A DNA stretch of 64,000 nucleotides from Palsa-461 sp963768185 (GTDB lineage: Bacteria > Actinomycetota > Acidimicrobiia > Acidimicrobiales > RAAP-2): contig CAVYGS010000005.1 in assembly GCA_963768185.1 (NCBI GenBank), positions 248,001 through 312,000 on the forward strand, read 5' to 3'. The position numbers were made by a program, and so were the translations under genes. Below, in pieces: positions 8,038 through 16,144 of the stretch. The first letter of the stretch is position 1. Every line of letters starts with the position of its first letter. The notes beneath the pieces are model-generated. The model ran no database searches, was not told where the DNA came from, and saw only the letters and a list, made by a program, of their open reading frames with translations.

Positions 8038-9051
8038 TCAAGGGAGCTTGTGGGCCTCGAAGAACGACCAGATGAGCTGGTTCGCATCGAGCGCGTTGGA
8101 CTGGGGACCCAGCCGGCTCGTCACCGAGCTCGGCAGCGTGGGCCCGCCGGGCCACTCGTGGCCCTCGCCGATGACGCTGTACAGCTCGACGGAGGCCTTC
8201 GCCGCGCAGTGCAGATACTGGGTGAGCCGGGCGCCCGCCGCCGGGACGACGGTCACCTCGCTGCGGCAGCCGTCCTGGCTCGCCCAGTCCCTCGCCGCCT
8301 GGGCCACCGAAGATGTGCGATCCGCGGTGCCCTGGAAGGAGATGACCGGCATCGGCCGGATCGCCGGGCACGACGACGGCCACGCCAGCCCGCTCACCGG
8401 TGCCACCGCGGCGAAGATGTTGGAGTCGTTGCAGGCCAGCTGGGCCGCCAACTGCCCGCCGGCCGAGAACCCGGTCAGGTACACGCGGGCCGTGGCGACG
8501 CAGAAGCGGGATTCGAGGATCGCGGGCAGCTGGGAGAGAAAGGCCATGTCGTTCGGGGCGTGTTGCACCGCCTTGGCGCTCCCGCTGAGCGGGACGCCGG
8601 GGATGTTCCACTCATAACCCGAGCCCAGCGCGACGAGCGCCTGGGGGTAGGCGACGAGGAAGTCCTCCTCCTCGGCCTCGGTGTCCATTCCGGAGAGCAC
8701 GGCCTGGTCGAGTGCGGTGCCCGCGTCCCCGTGCAGGTTCACGACGAGAGGGACCTGGGTGGAGCCGGTGTACATGTCCGGGACGAACACGAGCACGGTG
8801 CGCGTCGCCCCGGCCACCCGGATCCGGAGTGTGCGGGAGCCCGGCGAAACGGCGACCCCGCAGCCACCACCCTTGGCGGCCGCCGCGAGCACGGCGCCTG
8901 GGCTGCTCGTGGCCCCGGCGGCGGACGCCAAGGCGAGCTGGCCAACACCGATGCAGAGCACCCACGCCCCGAGCGCGCACGCACGGCGAAGGCCGGCCTG
9001 CCGGCAGTGGGGCCCCGAGCCCCCGCGTCGCCTGGTGCTCCTCAAGCGCAC
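8038..9051 (-). CDS. Secreted LpqC-like esterase / PHB-depolymerase family alpha/beta hydrolase
   Basis: The protein is 337 residues. A basic N-terminus and hydrophobic segment around 26-47 form a signal peptide. The catalytic core shows the oxyanion region NLHGDAG near 105, the nucleophile elbow GFSAGG with Ser196, an Asp in FQGTADRTSS and a late His in GEGHEWPGG, the order expected of the esterase/PHB-depolymerase (LpqC, feruloyl-esterase-like) family. It probably hydrolyses esters of polymers or aromatic acids outside the cell. Six cysteines suggest disulfides. It converges with the CocE-like gene, and the two secreted hydrolases may be used together, which is inference. Confidence 0.83.
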   Translation of the reverse strand: MRLRSTRRRGGSGPHCRQAGLRRACALGAWVLCIGVGQLALASAAGATSSPGAVLAAAAKGGGCGVAVSPGSRTLRIRVAGATRTVLVFVPDMYTGSTQVPLVVNLHGDAGTALDQAVLSGMDTEAEEEDFLVAYPQALVALGSGYEWNIPGVPLSGSAKAVQHAPNDMAFLSQLPAILESRFCVATARVYLTGFSAGGQLAAQLACNDSNIFAAVAPVSGLAWPSSCPAIRPMPVISFQGTADRTSSVAQAARDWASQDGCRSEVTVVPAAGARLTQYLHCAAKASVELYSVIGEGHEWPGGPTLPSSVTSRLGPQSNALDANQLIWSFFEAHKLP

Positions 9052-9097
9052 CAGCTTGCCCGGCCGGCTGCGCCGGTCGGCGTCAGCCCGGGCGCGC

Positions 9098-10138
9098 TCA
9101 GCTCGTCTCGAGGGCGTGGAACCCGGCGAGGATGTCCGGGCCGCCCTCGCGGGCGAGGCACCACCGCTCGACCTCGCCTATGACGGCCTTGCGGCCCTGC
9201 GCGCGACCCGGGCCGAGGCTCTGAGCGAGCAGGTGATCCCACAAGCTGGCGATCATGTCGGCACCCTGGTGACGCCGTCCGCCGTCACCGATCCAGATGC
9301 GGTCGCGCATCTCGGTCAGCGCGGTTGCGAGGTAGGCGACGTGCGGGGTCTCATCGGCGCGGATGTAGGAGACGAGCCGCCCGGCGGCGCCGTCGCCCGC
9401 CACGAGGTCGGTGTCCGAGAGCCATGCCTCGGCCCAGCGGAACGTGTGGAACGCGGAAACCTCGATGAACAACACCCGGATCATGAGCGCAACCATGAAC
9501 TCGAGCTCGGGGTCGATGTCGGGGGGCAGGAGCCGCTCGACCTCGCTGGCGTCCCTCCCCCGCGGCCCGAAGCCCATCCGGGAGAGCATCCCCTCGATGT
9601 CGACGTCGGCGGCCTGGGACTCGAACGCGATGTCGCGCGAGGCGAACCACATGTCCTTGTGGCCGGCCTCCTCCTCCCAACCGGCTTCGTCGCGCCCGTG
9701 GGCCTCGAAGAGGCCGCCGCCCAGGTGGTCGGTCGCGGTGCCGGTGATGTCCTCGTCGAAGAACCGCTGGAGGTTGGACGGCTTGAGGAGACGGATGTTG
9801 GCGCCGTAGCCCTCGACGGTCCCGATCCGCGTGAGGGTTCCGATGAGCGGCTCGGGCACGCCGGCCTCGATCAGAAAGCGGGCCTGTTCCACATTGGGGA
9901 AGTGCTCGCCCCACAGCTCCATCGGCACGTCGATGACCGAAGTGCTGAAGACGTCGGTGTGATGCGCCCGCCAGGCCTCGATGGCCGGCACCCGGCACTT
10001 GGTGCGCGGGGAGCGGTAGGTGCCATCCGCGGCGAACCCGCCGTGGCAGCGCACACCGCCCGCGATGAGCGGCTCATCGACATCGGCGTTGGCGAGAAGT
10101 TCGTCCTCGGTGAACTCCAGCTGGGCGGTGACGGCCAC
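9098..10138 (-). CDS. Uncharacterised protein, possibly ferritin-like diiron helical bundle
   Basis: This 346-residue soluble protein starts at GTG 10138 with GGGGAGG just upstream. The central region is strongly helical and contains ELEFMVALMIRVLFIEVSAFH and RADETPHVAYLATALTEM, the E...ExxH type of spacing used by ferritin-like diiron proteins, so a metal-binding bundle is plausible but not proven. The N-terminus has conserved-looking GGVRCHGGF and YRSPRTKCRVPAI segments. It is transcribed divergently from a TetR regulator only 29 bp away, which suggests it is that regulator's target. Confidence 0.6.
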   Translation of the reverse strand: MAVTAQLEFTEDELLANADVDEPLIAGGVRCHGGFAADGTYRSPRTKCRVPAIEAWRAHHTDVFSTSVIDVPMELWGEHFPNVEQARFLIEAGVPEPLIGTLTRIGTVEGYGANIRLLKPSNLQRFFDEDITGTATDHLGGGLFEAHGRDEAGWEEEAGHKDMWFASRDIAFESQAADVDIEGMLSRMGFGPRGRDASEVERLLPPDIDPELEFMVALMIRVLFIEVSAFHTFRWAEAWLSDTDLVAGDGAAGRLVSYIRADETPHVAYLATALTEMRDRIWIGDGGRRHQGADMIASLWDHLLAQSLGPGRAQGRKAVIGEVERWCLAREGGPDILAGFHALETS

Positions 10139-10160
10139 GGCTCCTCCCCTGCCTTCTGTC

Positions 10161-10166
10161 TACACT
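10161..10166 (+). promoter_or_regulatory. Candidate -10 element of a leaderless tetR transcript
   Basis: TACACT ends 1 bp before the only ATG that opens the TetR frame, and no ribosome site precedes that ATG. This arrangement places transcription start at or beyond the ATG, so either the mRNA is leaderless or the true start is a downstream non-ATG codon. No clear -35 is visible. Confidence 0.35.
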
Positions 10167-10167
10167 A

Positions 10168-10761
10168 ATGTATATACTTCCACGTATACCTGTCCAGACC
10201 AAGCTCCTGCCGCGTGCCGAGCGCCGGGCCTCGATCCTGAGCGGGGCCGCCGAGGCTTTCGCTCGATCGGGATTCGCCCACACCTCGATGGAGGACGTGG
10301 CGGCCTCGTGCGGAGTCACCCGACTCATCTTGTACCGGCACTTCGAGACGAAGGAGGACCTCTACCGGGCGGTCCTTGAGGAAGTCTTCGGGCGGCTCGG
10401 TCAGGAGCTCGAGGCGGGGCTGGCGGCGGGATCGACTCGCGGCCTGGGGGCCCGCACGCTCCTCCACGTCGCGCGTGAGGAGCCAGCCGCCTTCACCCTG
10501 CTCTGGCGCCACGCGGCGCGCGAGCCCCGGTTCGCCGACTACGCGAGCGAGCTTCGGTCGATCGCCGTCGGCGTCGTGGCGCGCTTCGTCCAACTCGACA
10601 CCGGCAATCCGGTGCTCGACCGCTGGACCAGCGAGGCCCTCTTCGGGTGGCTGGTCGAGAGCACGCTCGTCTGGCTCGACCACGGCGACCCAGCGCTCGA
10701 CGACCGGTTCCTCGAGCGAGCCACCGCCGGCCTCGGCGCGCTGCGGACCGCCTGGTCCTGA
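10168..10761 (+). CDS. TetR/AcrR family transcriptional regulator
   Basis: This 197-residue regulator has an N-terminal TetR helix-turn-helix: ILSGAAEAFARSGFAHTSMEDVAASCGV then TRLILYRHFETKEDLYRAVL (about residues 27-75). The C-terminal ligand-binding half is helical and not assignable to a ligand. It is divergent from the ferritin-like gene at 9098-10138 and probably represses it and itself through the palindrome at 10170-10189. The ATG at 10168 lies inside or beside that operator, so a later start is possible. Confidence 0.85.
   Translation: MYILPRIPVQTKLLPRAERRASILSGAAEAFARSGFAHTSMEDVAASCGVTRLILYRHFETKEDLYRAVLEEVFGRLGQELEAGLAAGSTRGLGARTLLHVAREEPAAFTLLWRHAAREPRFADYASELRSIAVGVVARFVQLDTGNPVLDRWTSEALFGWLVESTLVWLDHGDPALDDRFLERATAGLGALRTAWS
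10170..10189. promoter_or_regulatory. Candidate TetR operator palindrome
   Basis: GTATA at 10170-10174 and TATAC at 10185-10189 form an inverted repeat centred on an AT-rich 20-bp stretch in otherwise GC-rich DNA. It lies between the divergent ferritin-like gene and the TetR gene and overlaps the first codons of the latter, as expected for an autoregulatory operator. Confidence 0.5.
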
Positions 10762-10777
10762 GTAACCGCTGTTGGCC

Positions 10778-10832
10778 GGCCACCCGTCATCGGTCGACCC
10801 GGGAGACGTGGATCGACCGACGACGGGTGGCC
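10778..10832. terminator. Long hairpin between convergent genes
   Basis: The arms at 10778-10797 and 10813-10832 are about 20 bp each and pair with one mismatch (GGCCACCCGTC against GACGGGTGGCC at the base), around a 15-base loop. It fills the gap between the TetR gene and the convergent G1 peptidase gene, so a bidirectional terminator is the simplest reading. No T tract is evident, as is common in GC-rich actinobacteria. Confidence 0.65.
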
Positions 10833-10833
10833 C

Positions 10834-11691
10834 TTAGGGCGAGGCGCAGCTCGAGGCGAACGCGCAGTCCGCGAACTCGTCGCCGCCCACCGGAGGAGAG
10901 GGCGTGGCGAGCGGATTGCCGTTGGCGTCGACCAGCTGGATCGCCTGGTCTGGCACGAGGTTGGCATTGGCGCCATTGATGGTGGCGTCGTTGAACACGA
11001 CGGTCGTCAGGTTGGGCAGGGCGGCGAGGCCGGCACCCGAGGTCCCAATCTCGGTCGGCGTCTCTTCGATCCACTCGGCGGTCGACTCGTCCGAGGCGTA
11101 GGGCACGGACTCGGTGAAGCCTTGCCCGTCGGTCGTGTCCTGGAGCGTGATGGTCCACAGGCCAGGGACGGTGGACGCGATCGTGCACTTGATGGTGTCG
11201 CCGGGATTCACGGTGATGGTCGACTGGAACTCGGGCAGGGGGAGGATCTCCCACCAGGCGTCATAGGTCACCGCGCCCGACGACGAGACGTCCTGCTCGG
11301 TGCCGGCCTGGATCAGGGTCTCGTCTGACGCGGCGCACGACGAGTTGAGGCACCCGCCGCCGATCCCGATCCACGTCGCCGAGTCCTCCGCCTCGCCGGC
11401 GGTGTGCTGGCTCGCGGTCGGGATGACCCACTCGGCGCTGATCGAGGAGAACGGCGTCTCGGTGTCGAGGACTCCCTGGTTGTAGCCCGACCAGTTGTTG
11501 GACTGACTGTCGGCGAGCAGGGTCCCCGTCCGGACGATCGAGATCGTGGGATGGAACTCGTCGGTGACCCGGAAGCCGGACGCCGCTCCGGTCGGAGCGG
11601 ACCCCACAAGGGAAATGGCGCCGACTAGTGCCGCGCTGAGAGCGACTCCGGTGATGCAACGCGAAAGGCGCAGGAAGGGGGCAGATGACAT
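10834..11691 (-). CDS. Secreted G1 family glutamic endopeptidase (eqolisin-like)
   Basis: The 285-residue protein begins with a signal peptide (basic FLRLSRC, hydrophobic core to about residue 37). The mature part has the G1 hallmarks: NNWSGY near 66, WIGIGGG near 107, a Gln in LIQAGTEQ (Gln128), YDAWWEILP near 143-151 and AEWIEE near 205-210. The family uses a Gln/Glu pair for catalysis at acidic pH, and Gln128 with a Glu of AEWIEE fits the usual spacing of about 80 residues. Four cysteines may form disulfides. It would be exported and degrade proteins outside the cell at low pH. Confidence 0.82.
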   Translation of the reverse strand: MSSAPFLRLSRCITGVALSAALVGAISLVGSAPTGAASGFRVTDEFHPTISIVRTGTLLADSQSNNWSGYNQGVLDTETPFSSISAEWVIPTASQHTAGEAEDSATWIGIGGGCLNSSCAASDETLIQAGTEQDVSSSGAVTYDAWWEILPLPEFQSTITVNPGDTIKCTIASTVPGLWTITLQDTTDGQGFTESVPYASDESTAEWIEETPTEIGTSGAGLAALPNLTTVVFNDATINGANANLVPDQAIQLVDANGNPLATPSPPVGGDEFADCAFASSCASP

Positions 11692-11844
11692 GTGGGCACT
11701 CCGCTCAAAGGGCGAGGACGTGAGGAGCGGCGCAGCGCGTCCTTGTGGTCGGTGTGACGAGTCTGGTCGGGCGCACCACGGCGCCCGACCAGACTCGCTG
11801 CTTGGTCGGTGGATTTGTCACGCGTCGATCCACCGGGTTCGGCC

Positions 11845-12483
11845 CTAGAGGGTCAACGATCCGCCGCCGGAGACGGAGATCGTGCCGCTCGGCAGACTGG
11901 GTGCGCTGGGCGTCGGCAGGCTGGGCGCACCAGGGAGGCTGGGCGGAGCGGGCAGACCGCCACCACTACCACCGGGCGCACCAGGCGCACCGGGCGTCGG
12001 CAAGCTGGGCGCACCAGGCGCACCGGGCGTCGGCAGGCTGGGAGCGCCGGGCGCCGGCAAGCTGGGCGCACCAGGCGCACCGGGCGTCGGCAAGCTGGGC
12101 GCACCAGGCAGGCTCGGCGCACTCGGCGTCGGCAGGCTGGGCGGAGCGGGGAGACCGCCACCACCGGGCAGGCTCGGCGCACCAGGCAGACTCGAGCCAC
12201 CCGACGGGCCGCTGACGCAGGCCGTCACGCCACTGCTCGACGAGCTCGTCACGGACCCACTGCCGCCCGGCGAGCTCAAGCTTCCCCCACCGCTGGCGGA
12301 CGCCGGAGATCCGCTGGACGGCGGTGCCGGGGTGCTGACGCACTGTGATGAGGGCACGGATGGGACCGACGCTGCACTCGCCAGCGCGGGTCCAGCACCC
12401 GAGAACACGCCAGTCGCGGCCAACGCCACCGCGGCTAAACCCGCTGCTCCACCCCCAAATCCCACAATTCGGGCCCGTCGCAT
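11845..12483 (-). CDS. Secreted Pro/Ala/Ser/Gly-rich tandem-repeat protein
   Basis: A 212-codon frame starts at ATG 12483 with a plausible signal peptide (MRRARIVGFGGGAAGLAAVA). It has two cysteines and a Ser/Gly-rich stretch, then about 110 residues of near-identical PGAPSLPTPGAP-type units. It ends GTISVSGGGSLTL. No enzyme domain is present. The composition suggests an extended wall or surface polymer-like segment. GC-rich repeats can create false frames, but the signal peptide, the steady repeat phase and the absence of another gene here support it as real. Confidence 0.6.
   Translation of the reverse strand: MRRARIVGFGGGAAGLAAVALAATGVFSGAGPALASAASVPSVPSSQCVSTPAPPSSGSPASASGGGSLSSPGGSGSVTSSSSSGVTACVSGPSGGSSLPGAPSLPGGGGLPAPPSLPTPSAPSLPGAPSLPTPGAPGAPSLPAPGAPSLPTPGAPGAPSLPTPGAPGAPGGSGGGLPAPPSLPGAPSLPTPSAPSLPSGTISVSGGGSLTL
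11885..12195. repeat. Short tandem repeats inside the Pro/Ala/Ser/Gly protein gene
   Basis: Units such as GGCGCACCAGG, CACCGGGCGTCGGCA and AGGCTGGGCG recur about a dozen times with a period that keeps the reading frame. The tract is likely to vary in copy number through slippage and to be assembled poorly from short reads. Confidence 0.75.
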
Positions 12484-12691
12484 TGTTCCCCTTTACATTC
12501 GTGTCGCCGAGTCCGACGACCCCCTTTGTCATGAGGGAAAACGACGGGCCGACGGGGAACTTGCGGCTGAAATGCCATCAGGCGAGGGAAATGTTCCATC
12601 ACGCCCTGGCGAAAGGGCCCTTTTCCAAGGGGACGACAGGATGCCAAACACTAGGGTCGGCCTTTTACTCCCCTGGAGAGGAAGGAACCCC

Positions 12692-13540
12692 ATGCCGATC
12701 ACGCTGTCCGAGCCCAGGGACCACCAGGACCCAACCCAGGTCGCGCCGGGCACCTATGTCATTCATGAGGTCCAGCACGCCCTCGGCCAGCCCCTGTCGG
12801 TCTTCATCAACTCCGCCGTGATCGACGGAGACGAGCCGATGCTCATCGACACCGGTTCCCGTCGCAACCAACGAGCCTGGCTGAGTGATGCTTTCAAGCT
12901 CGTCGATCCGAAGCGTGTCCGGTGGGTCTTCGTCTCCCACGAGGATGCCGACCATGTCGGCAATCTGGACGAGGTGATGGAGGCGTGCCCCAGTGCCACA
13001 TTGGTGTGCAGCTGGGCACTCACCGAACGACACACCAACGCCTTCGAGTTCCCACTCAGTCGTTGTCGCTGGATGGACGATGGAGTCACCTTTGAGGCCG
13101 GCGACCGGCAGATGACGGTCGTGCGTCCGCCGCTGTACGACTCGCCGACCACCCGGGGTCTGTTCGACCACAAGACTGGTGTCTATTGGGCCGTCGACTG
13201 CTTCGCGACCCCCGTGCCCGGTGGTGAAGGCGCCGGGCCACTCCCTGGAGACGTCTCGCTGCTCGATGACGAGTTCTGGACCCAGGGGATGACGATGTTC
13301 GCCTTCAACGCGCTGGCCCCATGGCTGCGATTGGTCGACCCAGACCGGTTCGGCGCCGAGATCGCGCGCCTTTCAGAACTTCCAATGTCGACCATCATCT
13401 CGGCCCACAGCCCTGTCATCACCGGAACCAAGATCGCGGATGCCCTCCAGAAGATGCGGGCGCTTCCACGAGGAGAATGCCCACCGGCACCGGACCAGTC
13501 GGTCCTCGATCTCATTTTGGCGGCGACGCAGTCGTCGTAA
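12692..13540 (+). CDS. Metallo-beta-lactamase-fold protein of the flavodiiron/ODP type
   Basis: The start is ATG 12692 behind GGAGAGGAAGG, giving 282 residues. An MBL fold is indicated by LIDTGS near 51-56 and SHEDADHVGNLDE near 82-94, where HEDADH (83-88) is the metal-ligand motif. A later VDCFATP and SAHSPVITG supply further ligands. The pattern resembles the oxygen-sensing or oxygen-reducing diiron branch (ODP, flavodiiron N-terminal domain) rather than a true lactamase. There is no flavodoxin domain, so it would need a partner for oxygen or NO reduction. It stands alone between the repeat protein and mug. Confidence 0.78.
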   Translation: MPITLSEPRDHQDPTQVAPGTYVIHEVQHALGQPLSVFINSAVIDGDEPMLIDTGSRRNQRAWLSDAFKLVDPKRVRWVFVSHEDADHVGNLDEVMEACPSATLVCSWALTERHTNAFEFPLSRCRWMDDGVTFEAGDRQMTVVRPPLYDSPTTRGLFDHKTGVYWAVDCFATPVPGGEGAGPLPGDVSLLDDEFWTQGMTMFAFNALAPWLRLVDPDRFGAEIARLSELPMSTIISAHSPVITGTKIADALQKMRALPRGECPPAPDQSVLDLILAATQSS

Positions 13541-13596
13541 GAGCGCCTTGAACATCCCTCCATGTCGGGCAGCCGACAGCGGACTAGCTCTGCCGA

Positions 13597-14112
13597 TCAG
13601 GACGCTCTGAAGGCCGATTCATAGAGCGCCTTGTACATCTCAGTCATTTCCGGAAGTTGGTAGTGCGCCTGAAGACCGCTTGGGTTGGGCAGGAGCCAAA
13701 GACGGGCACCGGCGAGGAGTTCGGGCTGGAGGACCGATCACGGCTCCGGTCGAAGAAAGGCCGTCCGGTACGCCTGCAGCCCAAGGACGACGACGCACCG
13801 GGGACGCAACTTCCCCACCTTGGCTTCAAGCTGGACCGCCCCTTCGCGGAGTTCGGCGACACTGAGTTCGCTGGCGGCGGACGTCACCCGCCCCACCAGG
13901 TTCGTGATGCCTATGCCGAGCCCGAGCAGGGTGTGCTGCTCCGCTGGGGAGAGAACGGACCCGGTGAACCCACCGGCACAGAGCAACTTCCAGAACCGGT
14001 TCCCCGGCCGGGCGAAATGCAGGCCGAGGTCACCTGAGAGCGTGCCGGGATTGATCCCGCAGAAGAGCACACGCAGATCCGGACCGACCAGATCAGCGAC
14101 AGCCTGCTCCAT
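13597..14112 (-). pseudogene. mug: G/U mismatch-specific uracil-DNA glycosylase interrupted by an in-frame TGA
   Basis: The frame from ATG 14112 gives the Mug active-site region GINPG (residues 19-23) and ARPGNRFW (34-41), then VVVLGLQAYRTAFLRPEP and a TGA at codon 125 (13738-13740). Past this stop, in the same frame, the conserved Mug C-terminus continues: LQPELLAGARLWLLPNPSG, then LQAHYQLPE, ending at 13597. Full length would be 171 residues, the usual size. The family removes U or ethenoC opposite G. A nonsense mutation, a sequencing error or read-through are all possible. If the stop is real, the NPSG region needed for the fold is lost. Confidence 0.85.
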
Positions 14113-14142
14113 GGAGCGAGAACATACGCTCGGCCAGCGGTC

Positions 14143-14657
14143 CTACTCGGTACTGATCTTCTCGAGCCTCTCCAGGCTGGCCGTCATGGACTCAAGCACC
14201 GAACTGGTCCCGTTGATCCACGCCCCGCCCTCGCGGAGGAGGGTTTGAGGCACTCCGTCGGGCCGCAGTCAAAGACCTCGGTGACGACGGTGGCGTCGTC
14301 ACCGTCCGGAGTGAGGATGTAGCCCCAGCGGTAACCCGCACGGATGCCGACTTTGGATGGATCATCCCCCCAGCCCGAGAAGGGTCTCCGGGAGCCGGTT
14401 CCCAAAAAATGCGCCGATCTGGCTCGAACTCCACCACATAGTTGAGCATGAGGTAGTCGTCTCCGAGCCGATGCATCTTCATGGTGAAGGTGTCGCCCAC
14501 GTCGGAGATGGGACGGTCGACGAGGACGGGTCCCCGGAGCATGTCGGACCCGTCGAAATCCATATGGCGTTGCGGATTCGCCAGGATCGTCGAAGATGAG
14601 GGCTGCCGGTGCTTCGATCCTGCGTGACACTTCGACCGGCTTGCTTTCTTCTGTCAT
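14143..14657 (-). pseudogene. SRPBCC (AHSA1/START-like) domain gene with three frameshifts
   Basis: From ATG 14657 the N-terminus reads MTEESKPVEVSRRIEAPAA, typical of SRPBCC proteins. After LIFD the homology jumps frame to ILANPQRHMDFDGSDM and MKMHRLGDDYLMLNYVVEFE, jumps again at a run of six C (about 14366-14371) to YRWGYILTPDGDDATVVTEV, and a third time near 14265 to VPQTLLREGGAWINGTSSV, ending at 14143. The reconstructed protein is about 171 residues, normal for the family, which binds hydrophobic ligands. It lies 30 bp upstream of the broken mug gene, so decay appears to affect the whole strip. Confidence 0.8.
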
Positions 14658-15065
14658 GGTTCAGTCCTCTCTGTCGCTCTGCGTCTGCCCTACCGAGCGC
14701 ACATCAGTGGTTCATGAAGTTGGACGTTGCAGGTCCCGCAAATTCATTCATCGGTCAAATTTTTGTCGTCGATCCGACCAAGTACTACCAGCGGATCCCC
14801 TGCAGCCAGAGGAAATGGCGCTCTACGTTGTCTTGCCACGTCACTCTCCGATGTCTCGCTACATGTTCATGTCTGGGTGACCCGGATGGAGGGGAGCTGC
14901 CCGCTGATGTGATGAAGGAGCGCAGCGCCGCTCCCGTGTGACGGGTCCCGGTGAGCGCACCGGCCCGAGCGCCGAGCACGTGGGGGTCTCGTGACCGCCA
15001 AGACCGTCGTCCAGCCCGGCCCATCCGAATCGAATGCTCCACGGGAATCCTCCCGCCGACCGGAA

Positions 15066-15088
15066 CCAAGTGTGCCGAGCACACTTGG
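15066..15088 (+). ncRNA. Hairpin in IS110 left end, candidate part of a bridge RNA
   Basis: CCAAGTGTG and CACACTTGG form a perfect 9-bp stem with a 5-base loop, 40 bp before the transposase start. IS110 elements are known to express a structured bridge (seek) RNA from a non-coding end that pairs with donor and target DNA. This hairpin is the only clear structure in the left flank. The limits of any RNA are unknown. Confidence 0.4.
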
Positions 15089-15128
15089 GGTCACCAAACC
15101 AACCCGGAGACGGCGAGAGGAGATTCCC

Positions 15129-16144
15129 GTGGAAGAGCAACAACAGTACGTCGGCATCGACTTGCATCGACGGCGCAGCGTGATCGTGCGACGCAACGCT
15201 GTGGGCCAGACCTTGGAGACGGTCCGCATCGACAACGATCCGGTGGCGCTGGCGGCCGAGGTGGCCAAAGCCGGTCCGCACCCTGAGGTGATCTTGGAGG
15301 CCACGTACGGCTGGTACTGGGCGACCGACGTGCTCGAAGAATGCGGTGCCAAGGTGCACCTCTCGCATCCACTCGGCAACAACTGGGGCAACCGGCGGGT
15401 GAAGAACGACGAGCGAGATGCAACGGACCTGGTGGACCTGCTTCGATTGGGACGCCTCGCCGAGGCTTGGATTGCCTCGCCACCGCTCAGAGAGCTCCGT
15501 GAGCTCATCCGCTACCGGGCCAAGCTCGTCCAGCTTCGCTCGAACCTCAAGGCTCAGGTTCACGCCGTGCTGGCCAAAGAGGGGGTGGCCGTGCCGATGA
15601 CCGACCTGTTCGGGGTCCGCGGCCACCACCTGCTTGACCAGGTGCATCTGGCTGACGCCTACCGCATCCGCGTGGAGTCCCTTCGGGACCTGATCGAACT
15701 CTTCGACCGGGAGATCGCCATGCTGGAAAAGCAGATCAACCCCTACTTCGCCGGCGATCTTGGCTTCCACGCCGTCCAGGCCATCCCGGGCGTCGGCACC
15801 GGTGCTGGCCTCGATCTTCGTCTCTGAGATCGGCGACGTCTCAAGGTTCAAAAGCCCACGGCACCTGTGCAGTTGGGCGGGACTCACTCCAACGCACCAC
15901 GAGTCAGACGAGAGGGTCCGTCGGGGTCACATCACCAAGCAGGGATCGCGCCTCGTGCGTTGGGCCGCCGTCGAGGCGGTCGCCCGCCAGCGCGGCGATA
16001 CGCCCATCCGAGCGCACCACCTCAAGGTGAGTCGAGCGTCGCGGCAAGCAGATCGGGCGAGTAGCCGCAGCCCGCAAGCTTCTCACCTTCGTCTACTACG
16101 GCCTGCGCGACGGCGAGATCCGTTGCCTGGCCGAGACGGGATGA
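15129..16144 (+). pseudogene. IS110-family transposase (DEDD plus Tnp_20) with two +1 frameshifts
   Basis: The start is GTG 15129 behind GAGAGGAG. The N-terminal RuvC-like DEDD domain shows VGIDLHRRRS, VILEATYGWYW and NDERDATDLVDLLRLG. The helix-hairpin-helix IPGVG leads into the Tnp_20 domain (VLASIFVSEIGDV, SWAGLTPTHHESDE, GHITKQGSRLVRWAAVEA with the catalytic Ser). The frame shifts by one extra base near 15801 and again near 16034, where the tail resumes as GRVAAARKLLTFVYYGLRD. Restored length is about 338 residues, normal for the family. As it stands the protein would be truncated before the serine domain. Confidence 0.85.

Larger units (their letters stand above)
14880..16144 (+). mobile_element. 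IS110-family insertion sequence (boundaries approximate)
   Basis: A frameshifted IS110-type transposase is preceded by about 250 bp of structured non-coding DNA containing a perfect hairpin at 15066-15088. IS110 elements have no long terminal inverted repeats, so the ends cannot be placed by eye. The left limit is a guess at the end of the SRPBCC flank, and the right limit given is the transposase stop. Confidence 0.6.

Noticed and set aside
11885..12195. Short tandem repeats that could suggest a CRISPR array
   Set aside because: The units are in phase with a Pro/Ala/Gly/Ser protein, are not palindromic and have no unique spacers of even length.
13738..13740. Selenocysteine in Mug
   Set aside because: The family is not known to use selenocysteine and the TGA does not align with a catalytic residue; nonsense mutation or base error is more likely.
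14609..14941. Plus-strand frame between the SRPBCC remnant and the IS110 element
   Set aside because: No start signal or similarity; part overlaps the SRPBCC 5' end antisense. Probably non-coding.
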